Shown here piece after piece: positions 10,623 to 19,980 of a stretch of DNA of 64,000 nucleotides. This DNA is from AP-15 sp963845735 (lineage in GTDB: Bacteria; Pseudomonadota; Alphaproteobacteria; ATCC43930; CGMCC-115725). The position numbers were made by a program, and so were the translations under genes. The notes below the pieces were generated by a model, which saw nothing but the letters and a program-made list of their open reading frames with translations, made no database searches and was not told the origin of the DNA. Within the stretch, counting starts at the first letter, position 1. Each line of letters begins with the position of its first letter. Location of the stretch: the NCBI GenBank assembly GCA_963845735.1, contig CAWJTR010000001.1, positions 517,175 through 581,174 of the forward strand, read 5' to 3'.

Positions 10623-11597
10623 TCAGACCAGCCGCTTCTGCGCCTCCAAATCGTCTTCGATAAAGGCTTGGACGGCTTCGTCGATGCCGGAATCGGCGGC
10701 AAAGCCCAGGGCCCGCGCCCGCGGCGCGGCCAGTGCTCGCGGCCAGCCGGAGACGATCTGTTGGATCGCCGGGTCGGGCTCCCAGCGAATCCGCGCATGG
10801 GCCGCCTCGCCGCCGGCGCGGCGCACCGCCGCGACCATCTCGCCGACCGCGACCGAGAAGCCAGGTAGCTGCAACGAGCGGTTTGCGCCAAAGGCGCTAC
10901 CCGGCAGTTCATGCGCGCGATGGAGCGCGGCGACGACCCGGCGCGGTGAGGCCAAGGCCATGACCAGATCGGGCGAGACCGGGCACACCGCGTCCTTCCC
11001 GGCCAGCGGCTCGCGGATGATCGAGGAGGCGAAGGTCGAGGCGGCACGGTTCGGGCGACCGGGCGCACGACCACGGTCGGCAGCCGCAGCGCGCGGCCGT
11101 CGACAAATCCCTTGCGGCTGTAATCATTGACCAGCAATTCGCCGATCGCCTTTTGCGTTCCATAGGAGCTCTGCGGCGTCAGTGGCGTGTCGTCGCCGAC
11201 CGAGGGGGCAGCGCGCCGCCATAGACTGCCAGCGAACTGGCGAAAACCAGGCGCGGGCAGGCGCCCAGCGCGCGGCAGGCGTCGAGCACCGCGCGGGTGC
11301 CGTCGAGATTGACCCGATAGCCGAGATCGGTGTCGGCCTCGGCCTGGCCGCTGACCACCGCGGCGAGATGGAACACCACCTCGCTCCCGGCAGCAGCAGC
11401 TGCCGCACTGTTTCGCGATCGGCGATATCGCCGGTTGCGAGCCGTAACCGCTTGTCGTCGGGCAAGGGCAGGGCCGGTGGCGCATTGTCGAACAGCACCA
11501 ACTCGTCGATCGGGCCGAGGCTGCTGCCCCGCTCCAGCAACAGCAGCGCCAGCCGCCGCCCGAGAAAGCCGCAGCCGCCGGTGATGACGATCCGCAT
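10623..11597 (-). CDS. denD: D-erythronate dehydrogenase-like NAD-dependent epimerase/dehydratase, three frame breaks
   Basis: An extended short-chain dehydrogenase of the DenD type, which oxidises four-carbon sugar acids at C2. The N-terminal Rossmann motif is MRIVITGGCGFLGRRLALLL. The body is split over frames at about 11430, 11195 and 11060: VVFHLAAVVSGQAEADTDLG, then SYGTQKAIGELLVNDYSRKG with the YxxxK catalytic pair, then CPVSPDLVMALASPRRVVAA. Joined, it is about 324 residues, normal for DenD. It lies 2 nt downstream of otnI on the same strand, which matches the known D-erythronate/threonate clusters. The breaks are probably sequence errors. Confidence 0.82.
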
Positions 11598-11599
11598 CG

Positions 11600-12383
11600 T
11601 CAGCCTCGAATGCCGTAGCGGTCGGCCCAGCCGAGGCCGGCCTTTGTTTCCCTTTCGGCCGGTATTCGCAGCCGATCCAGCCCGAATAGCCGATCTCGTC
11701 GAGCAGATCGAACAGGAACGGATAGTTGATCTCACCGATATCGGGCTCGTGCCGGCCGGGATTGCCGGCGATCTGGATGTGCGGGTAATGGCCGGCCAAG
11801 GTCCGGATGCGATGGGCGAGATCGCCCTCCATGATCTGGACATGATAGAGGTCGAGCTGAAGCTGCAGATTGGGCCGGCCGACCTGTTCGATGACCGCCA
11901 TCGCCTGGCTCGTGGTATTGAGGAAATAGCCGGGAATGTCGCGGTTGTTGATCGGCTCGATGATCACGGTGATGCCCTCGGGGGCCAGCCGATCGGCCGC
12001 ATAGCGCAGATTCTCGACATAGACGCGCAGCGCCTCGGCGCGATCGCGGCCCTCCGGCCACAACCCGGCCATCGCATGCAATAGCCGGCAATTCGTCGCC
12101 TTGGCATAGGTCAGCGCCTGCTCGACCCCGGCGCGGAATTCCTGCTCGCGCCCGGGCAATGCCGCCATCCCGCGCTCGCCGGCGGCCCAGTTGCCGGGCG
12201 GCATGTTGAACAGCGCCTGGACGAGCCCGTTTTTCTTCAGCTGCGCGGCGACGGTTTCCGGCGGATGGTCATAGGCGCCGAGATACTCGACGGCCTTGAA
12301 GCCGCATGCGCGGCGGCGGCAAAGCGGTCGAGAAAGCCGATTTCCTGAAAAATGAAGCTCAAATTGGCGGCGAATTTCGGCAC
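11600..12383 (-). CDS. otnI: 2-oxo-tetronate isomerase / hydroxypyruvate isomerase family, two frame breaks
   Basis: A TIM-barrel sugar-phosphate-isomerase-like protein that converts 2-oxo- to 3-oxo-tetronate in the four-carbon acid pathway. The GTG start at 12383 follows GAGGAGG and gives VPKFAANLSFIFQEIGFLDR. A shift near 12300 leads to GFKAVEYLGAYDHPPETVAA and the main body, including the metal-ligand glutamate in TVIIEPINNRDIPGYFLNTT. A second shift near 11670 leads to the C-terminus GLGWADRYGIRG with its stop at 11600. The joined length is about 260 residues. It is the first gene of an otnI-denD operon. Confidence 0.82.
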
Positions 12384-12489
12384 GGGATGGTCCTCCTCGA
12401 CGGGCGGCACCGCCTCCGTTGTATGCTGAAGCGGTATGAACGCGCCTTCTCTTCGACCGCGCTGAAGAAAGCAAGGCGGGCGGCGCGGA

Positions 12490-12918
12490 TCAACGAAACG
12501 GGTTGACGATGGTAATACTCTCTATCTGTCGGCCATGCGCCATATCCTCCGAGTATAGCTCGCGGCACCCGAGCGCATGGGCCGCCGCAATGATCGCGCT
12601 GTCCCAATAGGAAAATCCGTGCGTCGCCTTGATCGCCAGCGCGGCCGAGAGGATGGCAAGGTTGATCTCTTGAACCCGAAACCGGGTCCAGGTTGTGATC
12701 AAACCGACGGCGATCTGGTGCGGCAACGGATCGGCCCGGGTCGGCCGCGTTGCCTGAACGTAGAATTCTTGCAGCACCTGGACGGACAAAGCGCCGTCAT
12801 TGCGATCGAGCAGATCTATCGCTCGCTCGCGCTTTGCCGTCTCGGTCGGATCGCGGCTAATCGAATAGAGCAGTACGTTCGTGTCGAGAAAATGCGGCAG
12901 ACTACCTCTCCCGCTCAT
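12490..12918 (-). CDS. PIN-domain toxin, VapC-like
   Basis: A 142-residue PIN-domain ribonuclease of a type II toxin-antitoxin system. Acidic residues that would bind Mg are seen in HFLDTNVLLYSISRDP (near residue 12), SVQVLQEFYVQATRP (near residue 50) and FSYWDSAIIAAAHALGCREL (near residue 105). The start ATG at 12918 overlaps the antitoxin stop by 17 nt, which is the usual coupled arrangement. By family it would cleave RNA when free of antitoxin. The target is unknown. The frame is intact. Confidence 0.85.
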   Translation of the reverse strand: MSGRGSLPHFLDTNVLLYSISRDPTETAKRERAIDLLDRNDGALSVQVLQEFYVQATRPTRADPLPHQIAVGLITTWTRFRVQEINLAILSAALAIKATHGFSYWDSAIIAAAHALGCRELYSEDMAHGRQIESITIVNPFR

Positions 12919-13138
12919 GCAGTTCGTCGCGGGGCAACCGGTCGGATGCCCGAAAGGCTGCAATCCGTTCCCGCAGCGCGCGTTCCTCCCGTTTCAGCCG
13001 CTCGTTGTCGCTTTCGTCTGCGGCCAGTTCGACGAGAAACCTTTTGACCAACGCCGACACCGAGGTATCGCGTTCGGCGGCGATCATGCGGGCCCGCCGA
13101 TAGGTCTCGTCATCCAGTGATACCGTGATATTTTTCAC
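12902..13138 (-). CDS. ribbon-helix-helix antitoxin
   Basis: A 78-residue protein with an N-terminal RHH DNA-binding motif (VKNITVSLDDETYRRARMIA) and a charged helical C-terminus that would wrap the PIN toxin. I chose the GTG at 13138, which places the beta strand of the RHH fold at the very start, as usual for this family. A 17-bp palindrome overlaps this start codon and is a likely autoregulatory operator. The upstream ATG at 13174 is possible but would add residues unlike the family. Confidence 0.82.
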   Translation of the reverse strand: MKNITVSLDDETYRRARMIAAERDTSVSALVKRFLVELAADESDNERLKREERALRERIAAFRASDRLPRDELHERER

Positions 13139-13151
13139 AGTTTCACTGTGA
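13135..13151. promoter_or_regulatory. palindromic operator candidate of the toxin-antitoxin operon
   Basis: TCACAG, a five-base spacer, then CTGTGA: a perfect 6-bp inverted repeat overlapping the GTG start of the RHH antitoxin. RHH antitoxins usually bind palindromes at their own promoter or start. The sequence is seen directly; its role is inferred. Confidence 0.5.
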
Positions 13152-13262
13152 GCTGGGCTTGGCCGGGAAATCAATCGATTTTACCAATCTGCCTGTTTGC
13201 GCGTGATGGCGGTGATCGCTACTCTTTCCGCGGCGCGCGAGCGAAGGCAAGGGAGGCCGCAG

Positions 13263-14556
13263 GTGGCTGTGCTGTTGGGAGCGATCGCCGACGATTTCAC
13301 CGGCGCGACCGATCTGTGCAACACCTTGGTGCGGCGCGGCATGCGCACGGTGCAGCTGATCGACGTGCCGAGGCCGGCGACGAATATGCCCGATGCCGAG
13401 GCGGTCGTCATCGCGCTGAAGAGCCGGACGGTCCCGGCCGCGGAGGCGATCGACAAGAGCCTCGCCGCCCTCGCTTGGCTCAAAACGGCGGGCGCGCGGC
13501 AGATCCTGTTCAAATACTGCTCGACCTTCGACTCGACCGACGCCGGCAATATCGGCCCGGTCGCCGAGGCGCTGATGAGCGCGCTCGACACCGATTTCAC
13601 CCTGTTCTGCCCGGCCTTTCCCGAAGCGGGGCGGACGATCTATCGCGGCTATCTGTTCGTCGGCGACGTGCTGCTGTCCGAATTGGGGATGCGCGACCAC
13701 CCGCTGACGCCGATGCGCGATCCTTCGCTGGTGCGGGTATTGCAGCGGCAGAGCCGCGGGCGCGTCGGGCTGGTGCCGGCCGCGATCGTCAGCCGCGGCG
13801 CCGACGCCATCCGCGACGCTTTTGCCGCGCTGCGGCGTCAGGGCTTTGCGCACGCCATCGTCGACGCGATCGAGGATCGCGATCTCGAAGCGATCGGCGA
13901 GGCCGCGGCCGATTTCAAGCTGATCACCGGCGGCTCCGGGATCGCGCTCGGCCTGCCGGAGAATTTTCGCCGCCGAGGTCTGCTGGACGGCGGCGCCGCC
14001 GACAGCCTGCCGGCGATCTCCGGCGCAGCAGCGGTATTGTCGGGCTCGTGCTCGACGGCGACCCTCGCCCAAGTGGCGTACATGAAGGAGCGCGCGCCCT
14101 GCCTTCACCATCGACCCGATCGCCGTCGCCGAAGGCGGCGACGTCGCACAGCAGGCGCTCGCTTGGGCGAGGCCGCTGCTCGGCGAGCGGCCGATCCTGA
14201 TCTCGGCGACCGCACCGCCCGAGAAGGTCGCCGAGGCGCAAAGCCGGCTCGGCCGCGAACGCGCCGGGGCATTGGTCGAGGAAACCTTGGCGGCGATCGC
14301 CAGCGGCCTTGCCGCGGCTGGGGTGCGGCGGTTTGTCGTCGCCGGCGGTGAGACCGCGGGGGCGGTGGTTCAGGCGCTGGGCGTCACCGGGCTGCGCATC
14401 GGCCGCCAGATCGATCCCGGCGTGCCGTGGACGGTCAGTCTCCCTGGGAGCCTCGGCGAGCCTGCGCTGGCATTGGCGCTCAAATCCGGCAATTTCGGCG
14501 CGCCCGACTTTTTCCTGCGCGCATTTTCCGTGCTGTCCGAGGGAGCGACGAGATGA
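13263..14556 (+). CDS. otnK: 3-oxo-tetronate kinase (four-carbon acid sugar kinase), frame broken near 14100
   Basis: A DUF1537-type sugar-acid kinase that phosphorylates 3-oxo-tetronate at C4. The start GTG at 13263 follows GGGAGG and gives VAVLLGAIADDFTGATDLCN, the family signature. The segment FKYCSTFDSTDAGNIGPVAE is also typical. One extra T near 14100 breaks the frame after YMKERAP. The C-terminal nucleotide-binding domain (RRFVVAGGETAGAVVQALG, GFL-type end SLPGSLGEPALALALKSGNF) then continues in another frame. Joined, it is about 431 residues, normal. The stop overlaps otnC (ATGA). Confidence 0.88.
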
Positions 14557-15170
14557 GCGATGCGAAACAGCGCGAGGCGATCTGCACGATCGGCGCGTCG
14601 ATCTTCGCCCGCGGCCTGACCGCCGGGTCGTCCGGCAATATCAGCCTGCGCACGGACGAGGGCTGGCTGATGACCCCGACCAATGCCTCGCTCGGCCGCC
14701 TCGACCCGGCGCGGCTGTCGAAGCTCGACCGTGACGGGAATCTCGTTTCTGGCGACCCGCCGACCAAGGAGAGCTTTCTGCACCGCGTCATGTATGAGGA
14801 GCGCGCCGGCACCGGGGCTGTCGTGCATTTGCATTCGACGCATTCGGTCGCGGTCTCCTGCCTCGCCGAGATCGACCCCGCCGACGTGTTGCCGCCGATC
14901 ACCGCCTATTACGTGATGCGCGTCGGCAAGCTGCCGCTCGTCCCCTATTTCCGCCCCGGCGACATGGCGCTGGCGGAAGCGGTGCGTGGCTTTGCCGGCA
15001 AGCATCACGCCGTATTGCTGGCCAATCACGGACCGGTCGTCGCCGGCTCGAACCTCGACGCCGCGGTCAACGCGATCGAGGAGCTCGAAGAAACCGCGAA
15101 ACTCTATCTGCTGCTGCGCGGCGCCAAGACCCGCTTTCTGACGCCGGCGCAAATCCGCGAGCTCGAGTGA
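14553..15170 (+). CDS. otnC: 3-oxo-tetronate 4-phosphate decarboxylase (class II aldolase fold)
   Basis: A 205-residue class II aldolase/adducin-family protein that decarboxylates 3-oxo-tetronate 4-phosphate to dihydroxyacetone phosphate. The signatures are FARGLTAGSSGNISLRTDEG, the zinc histidines in AVVHLHSTHSVAVSCL, and HHAVLLANHGPVVAGSNLDA. The ATG overlaps the otnK stop, so synthesis is coupled. The frame is intact. With otnK, otnI and denD it completes a route from D-erythronate/D-threonate-type acids to DHAP. Confidence 0.9.
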   Translation: MSDAKQREAICTIGASIFARGLTAGSSGNISLRTDEGWLMTPTNASLGRLDPARLSKLDRDGNLVSGDPPTKESFLHRVMYEERAGTGAVVHLHSTHSVAVSCLAEIDPADVLPPITAYYVMRVGKLPLVPYFRPGDMALAEAVRGFAGKHHAVLLANHGPVVAGSNLDAAVNAIEELEETAKLYLLLRGAKTRFLTPAQIRELE

Positions 15171-15218
15171 GCCGGACGCCTAGCGATTTCTGCCACGTTT
15201 ACGTAATCTGGGGTGAGG

Positions 15219-16770
15219 ATGACGCGCGTTCTGACCGCCCGTTTCATGCACGAGACCAACACCTTCAGCCGCGTGCCGACCGACATGGCGCTGATCCGGC
15301 GCCGCGACTTTCATCTCGAAAACGAGATCCCGCAGGCGTTTCGCGGCACCCGCTCGGCCCTTGGCGCGACCTTCGAGGCGGCGGACAAATACGGCTGGAG
15401 CCTGGTTCATCCGGTCTCCGCCAACCCCAATCCGTCGGGCATCGTCACCGACGATGCGTTCGAGACAGATCGCCGGGATGATCCTCGACGCCGCGAGCAG
15501 AAAGGCCCGATCGACGGCGTCCTGCTGCATCTGCATGGCGCCATGGTCACCGACAGCCACGAAGACGCCGAGGGCGAGCTGTTGGCGCGGCTGCGGCGCA
15601 GGCTCGGGCCGCAGGTGCCGATCGTCGTCACCCTCGACCTGCACGCCAACGTCACGCAGAAGATGGCGGACAACGCGAATGCGCTGATCGCCTTTCGCAC
15701 CTATCCGCATGTCGACATGTACGAGCGCGCCTGGCAGGGTGCCGAGCTTCTCGAGCGCGCGATGCGGGGCGAGGTCCGGCCGGTGACCGTGATCGCCCGC
15801 CGGCCGATGGTCTACGGGCTCGACCGCGGCCGCCACCAAAGCGGGCCGATGGCCGAGCTGCTCGCCCGCGCCGACGCGATCGAACGGCGCGGCGAGGCGC
15901 TGGCGGTCAGCATCTGCGCCGGGTTCAGCCGCTCCAACATCCGCGATGTCGGCCCGTCGGTGACGGTCACCACCGATGGCGCCGCTCCGCACGCGCCAGG
16001 CGATCGCCGAGAGCTTTATGGATTACGCCTGGGAGACGCGCGATTTCAGCAGCTTCTCATTGATCTCGGTCGCCGAGGCAGTCGCGCTGGCCCGCGACGG
16101 AAAGCCCGGCGACAAGCCGCTGGTCGTTGCCGACTACACCGACAATCCGGGCGGCGGCGGTTATGGCGACGCCACCGCGTTCCTGAAGGGCCTGGTCGAG
16201 GCCGGCGATCGACAAGCGTCGCCTTTCATGCGATCTGCGATCCCGAGGCGGTGCAAGCAGGGAATGCGCGCCGGGATCGGCGCCAAGACCACCCTCGCTC
16301 TCGGCGGCAAGACCGACCCGGCGATGGGCGGCGGCCCGCTGTCGCTCGACGGCGAAATCGTGTGCCTGACCAACGGCAAGTTCATCGCCTATGGCCCGAT
16401 GGGCGGCGGGGTCGAGCGCAATTACGGGCCATCGATGGTGTTCCGCGTCGGCGGCATCGACATCGTCGTCATCACCAACAACGGCCAGGCGACCGATCTC
16501 GGCCAGTTCACCTCGTTGGGCATCGACCCGACGCGCTATACGACCGTCGCGGTCAAATCGATGCAGCATTTCCGCGCCGCCTTCGCGCCGATCGCCCGCG
16601 AAATCGTGCTGGTCGACACCGGCGCCCTGTGCTCGGAGATCTACACGCCCGAACTGTTCACCAAGGTCCGCCGCCCGGTCTGGCCGCTCGACCCGATCGC
16701 CGATCCGCGCGCGCCGATAGCATCTGACAGATCGTCGGAACCGGGGCCGAGGCGCCGTGGTTCGCCGTAG
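15219..16770 (+). CDS. M81 family metallopeptidase (MlrC-like), several frame breaks
   Basis: A member of the M81/MlrC family, whose named member degrades linearised microcystin; most bacterial members have unknown substrates. The N-terminus carries the metal motif RFMHETNTFS and a second site is in VTLDLHANVTQKMADNAN. The frame breaks near 15465 and 15500 (a compensating pair), near 15985, and twice around 16210-16250. The C-terminal domain ends TPELFTKVRRPVWPLDPI. Joined, it is about 515 residues, near the usual 490-510. It follows otnC by 48 nt, so it may act on a precursor of the sugar acid. A broken copy of its 3' end lies at 19412. Confidence 0.8.
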
Positions 16771-16835
16771 TAGCGGCCCGCGCGATCGCTCGTCCGCGAT
16801 GCGGCGGCACCGCGGCGTGCCGCAAGGAAGCGACC

Positions 16836-17945
16836 ATGGACGATCAACGGAAGCCGATCGGCGCTGGCGATGCGCAGCGAGACGCCGGTCCCGCTGGGCG
16901 CCGGGCGGACGGCGCCCTCATGGGTCATTCTGCTCGGCGCGGCGCTGGTCGCTGTTGGTGTTTTCGGGCGGCAGCATCCGGCATCGATCTCGGCGACAGA
17001 TGACCGCGCGCCCGCCGGAGCGAAGAGCAGCAGCCAGACCGTCCGCCAGCGCAGATCCCGACAGGGATCGAAGGATGTCCTGCTGCGCGTCTTCCGCGGT
17101 ATTTCGGAGGACCGGATCATGTTGATCGCCGGCGGCGTCACCTATTACGCGATACTTGCTCTGTTCCCGGGCATCGGGGCCATCGTTTCCATATACGGCC
17201 TGTTTGCCGACCCGAGCAGCATCGCCGCTCATCTCGACACATTGTCGGGCTTGGCCCCGGCTGGCGCCGTCGACGTGCTGCGGGAGGAGCTGATGCGCCT
17301 CGCCCATCAAAACAGGGCCGCGCTCGGCTTCGGTTTCGCCGTGAGCCTGGTGATATCGCTGTGGAGCGCCAACGCCGGCGTCTCGGCGCTGTCGAGGCAC
17401 TGACCGCGGTCTACGAAGAGAAAGAAAAGCGCAGCCTCGTCAAATACTACGCCACTGACATTGGCGTTTACGGTTGGAATGATTGTCCTCGTGCTGCTGT
17501 CGCTCGCCATCCTGATCGCGCTCCCGCTTGTCCTCGACCATATCGCGCATCCCGGCGTGCCGCCCGCGCTGTTGAAGATAATCCGATGGCCGATCCTGTT
17601 CGTGCTCGATCGTGTTGGCGCTCTCCGTCATCTACCGATACGGTCCCAGCCGCAGCGCGCCGCGATGGCGGTGGATCACCTGGGGCAGCGCTTTTGCCGC
17701 CATCGCATGGCTCGCCGTCTCCGCGCTGTTCTCCTGGTACGTCGCGAATTTCGGCAGCTACAACAAGACATATGGCTCGCTCGGCGCGATCATCGGCTTT
17801 ATGACCTGGATGTGGGTGTCGATCATCGTCGTGCTGGTCGGGCGCCAAGCTCGACGCCGAATTGGAGCGCCGTGAGGAGGCCGCCCGGCCCGCCGGCTTG
17901 CCCGAAACCCCTCACCCGAAAGTCGCAAACGCGCTCGGCTCACAA
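16836..17945 (+). CDS. YihY/BrkB family inner-membrane protein, several frame breaks
   Basis: A multi-pass membrane protein of the YihY/virulence factor BrkB family, function unknown. The ATG at 16836 follows AAGGAAG and gives MDDQRKPIGAG. A shift then leads to a membrane helix (WVILLGAALVAVGVF) and the family core KDVLLRVFRGISEDRIMLIA and GGVTYYAILALFPGIGAIVS. Breaks occur near 16900, 17395, 17455, 17605 and 17845; the later helices include SYNKTYGSLGAIIGFMTWMW. The C-terminal frame (GAKLDAELERREEAARP) has no stop before it enters the nadC relic and runs to 18140, so the natural 3' end may be lost. Confidence 0.72.
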
Positions 17946-17962
17946 CGTTTGTGGAGCATGCG

Positions 17963-18094
17963 TTACCCCGCGATGTCGACGCCGTGGTCGAGGATGGGCA
18001 CCGCGGGTGATCGCGCCCGACGAGATCAGGTCGACGCCGATGCCAGCAACGGCAACGGCGGTTTCGAGGCTGATCGGCCGGAGGCTTCGGTTAC
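17963..18094 (-). pseudogene. relic of a nadC-like gene (3' end only)
   Basis: The minus strand reads VTEASGRISLETAVAVAG, a shift, then GVDLISSGAITRGA and a terminal DIAG before a stop. This aligns along its length with the last 44 residues of the intact nadC at 21221-22060, with clear divergence in third positions and some second positions. Only the tail is present. It is joined at 18094/18095 to a transposase tail. It is therefore an old paralogous fragment, not a recent copy. Confidence 0.75.
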
Positions 18095-19201
18095 CGGCGC
18101 CGGCGGGCGGTGCTCGAGCGAGCTGTGCGGCCGAACCTGATTGTAATTCCGGCGCCCGCGCCCGCTCGGCGCCCGCGCCGGGTTTGGCTGATGAAATCGA
18201 TCAATATCAGCTTTGATAAGCCTTAAGACATCGCGATCTGATGAAATTATTTTATCGATACCAAGCGCAAGGTTGGCACGGTTCGGGTCCCATTTGGGCA
18301 GGATACCGTTATCAGCGACATTTCCTAGGTGTCCGCTCATGACAGCCACGACGTTCAATACACCGTCCGCGACGTAAAAAATCGGAGCGCCGGAGGATCT
18401 CGGCCGGGTCGCGCAGTCAGTCGTCCACATACCATCATAGTCTATGTCGTGTTGCATTTGAAAGAAATGGCATTTGTCCTGCCGCCATAGCGATGCAAGA
18501 CTTTTATCGGAAGGATAGCTAGCCACCGAAAGCGATTTCTTTGTTGCTATCGTGGGCGCTAAAGGAGCCAGCCGAACCCAGCCGATGTTTGGCTCCTCAC
18601 CCAAACACCGATGCCCGGCATCCGGCTCAAGCCGCAGGAGCACCCAATCCCTGCCGGGAAACATGGAGAACTGGCCATATTTCACCGGCACCGCACGTGA
18701 CTTCTGGCCGCCCACGCTAAAAGTCGCGGAAACGTTCTGCTCCGGCTGTTCCTTGCCTTTCAGGAACCCAAGCCGATACCCAAAAACGACGTGATAGGCG
18801 GTCAAGATGTAACATGGCGAAACAAGGAAGGCCGTTCCCATATGAAAATCTGATCTTGGCGCTGTGCCCTGGTCTGGTTGGCGGTGATTGGTCCAGATCA
18901 GCCCGATAGGTGCGAACATTTTGTCGGGACCAGTTTGGGACTGCGGATGCCTTGGATCATGAATAGAGTTTGGAGCGTCGGAAAACACAGCCACCTGATG
19001 AAACAAGGTTCGGGTATTTACCTCTGCGCCCATCGTCGAAAACTCCGAGGCCCGCACAGGAACGATGGTCACTGCCAATATCGCGGTCAATCGAAGGAAC
19101 AACATAATTCCGGGCGCCAGCTGGCGGACTCTCCCGGCGGGCGCCTGCCAACATCCAGCGAGCAACTCGGGTGTAAAAGGCCGACCGTTTTCGCTCGTCA
19201 T
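18026..19201 (-). CDS. trypsin-like serine protease, secreted, with a foreign C-terminal tail
   Basis: A 391-residue frame encoding a chymotrypsin-fold protease. The triad candidates are His137 in YILTAYHVVFG, Asp185 in GRDWVLLRLEP and Ser270 in RPRSSGAPIFYVADG. A hydrophobic segment at residues 33-50 (MLFLRLTAILAVTIVPVRAS) looks like a signal peptide. Translation from the ATG at 19105 would place it at the N-terminus, but the ATG at 19201 has the better ribosome binding site (GAGGG). Protease homology ends near residue 345. The rest is the transposase tail plus nadC relic read out of frame. Codon use is AT-richer than in neighbours, which suggests transfer. Confidence 0.72.
   Translation of the reverse strand: MTSENGRPFTPELLAGCWQAPAGRVRQLAPGIMLFLRLTAILAVTIVPVRASEFSTMGAEVNTRTLFHQVAVFSDAPNSIHDPRHPQSQTGPDKMFAPIGLIWTNHRQPDQGTAPRSDFHMGTAFLVSPCYILTAYHVVFGYRLGFLKGKEQPEQNVSATFSVGGQKSRAVPVKYGQFSMFPGRDWVLLRLEPDAGHRCLGEEPNIGWVRLAPLAPTIATKKSLSVASYPSDKSLASLWRQDKCHFFQMQHDIDYDGMWTTDCATRPRSSGAPIFYVADGVLNVVAVMSGHLGNVADNGILPKWDPNRANLALGIDKIISSDRDVLRLIKADIDRFHQPNPARAPSGRGRRNYNQVRPHSSLEHRPPAPVTEASGRSASKPPLPLLASAST
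18095..18148 (-). pseudogene. relic of an IS3-type transposase C-terminus
   Basis: The minus strand reads NYNQVRPHSSLEHRPPAP, the typical C-terminal end of IS3-family integrase-type transposases. Only about 18 residues remain. They lie in frame with the upstream protease gene and the downstream nadC relic, so they form a readthrough tail of the protease ORF. No terminal repeats were identified. Confidence 0.65.
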
Positions 19202-19411
19202 GCTGATCCCTCAAACAAGAACAGATGATAGATGCGAAGCGGGCAAAGAAGAACCCGAGGGCGAGGCCGTTAAGTCCGCGTGTCGCGGCCGGGTAAGGCC
19301 GGAAGCGCGTGGCGCCAAACTCTGGTGTATGCCCACGCCATAAGGCGACACGCCCCAGGGATCGAGGACCTGCTAACGCGACATCGAAGAGACAGCGCTC
19401 CTCGGCCGCGC

Positions 19412-19512
19412 CGGATCGTGCTGGTCGACACCGGCGCCTCGTGCGCGGAGATCTATGCCCTGTTCATCAAGCTCCGCTGTCGGGTCTGGCCGCTCGACCG
19501 ACCGCCGATCCT
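19412..19512 (+). pseudogene. relic of an M81 metallopeptidase gene (3' end only)
   Basis: The plus strand reads IVLVDTGASCAEIY, a gap, then FIKLRCRVWPLDRP. This matches the C-terminus of the M81 gene ending at 16770 (IVLVDTGALCSEIYTPELFT, KVRRPVWPLDP) with a small internal deletion. No other part of the gene is present. It sits in the 436-nt gap between the protease and the ArsR gene, which otherwise holds no recognisable gene. Confidence 0.72.
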
Positions 19513-19619
19513 CGCGGAGCGTAGCGCCGAAGGCGGGTCGCGTTCCGGCCGGACCCGGCGGGCACTTCCCACCATCTTGACAATTCGCCGGCGGGACCTT
19601 ATGTAGCCGAACAGTTAAT

Positions 19620-19633
19620 TAACCTATCGGTTA
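19620..19633. promoter_or_regulatory. inverted repeat upstream of the ArsR gene
   Basis: TAACC, TATC spacer, GGTTA: a perfect 5-bp inverted repeat within an AT-rich stretch ending 7 nt before the ATG at 19641. ArsR regulators paired with SRPBCC proteins are commonly preceded by TAACC-N4-GGTTA-like operators, so autoregulation is likely. The role is inferred. Confidence 0.55.
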
Positions 19634-19640
19634 CATATTG

Positions 19641-19980
19641 ATGACCCCCGACCCGCTCAGCGCCACCTTCGGTGCGCTAGCCGATCCAACCCGCCGGGCG
19701 ATTTTGGCGCGCCTCGCTGCGAGCGAGGCCTCGGTTACCGAATTGGCCAAGCCTTTCGCGATGAGCCTGCCGGCCGTCTCGAAGCATCTCAAGGTGCTGG
19801 AACGCGCGGGCCTCGTCACCCGCGGCCGCGCGGCGCAATGGCGACCGTGCCGGCTGGCGCCCACGCCGCTCAAGGAGGCGACCGGCTGGCTCGAAGCCTA
19901 TCGCCCGTTTTTGGGACGAAAGCCTCGATCGCTTGGCCGAGCATTTGCGCGAGCTGCAATCGAAGGACAAAACGCGATGA
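19641..19980 (+). CDS. ArsR-family transcriptional regulator, frame broken in a T5 run near 19910
   Basis: A winged-helix regulator of the ArsR/SmtB type without an obvious metal-binding cysteine motif. The start MTPDPLSATFGALADPTRRA and the recognition helix MSLPAVSKHLKVLERAGLV are typical of the subgroup that partners SRPBCC (AHSA1) proteins. One extra T in the run at about 19909-19913 shifts the frame after LEAYRPF. The expected end FWDESLDRLAEHLRELQSKD is read in the next frame. The joined length is about 113 residues. The stop overlaps the SRPBCC start as ATGA. Confidence 0.87.

Noticed and set aside
15219..16770. Programmed frameshifting in the M81 gene
   Set aside because: Breaks are multiple, in both directions and lack slippery heptamers with downstream structure; the window-wide error pattern explains them better.
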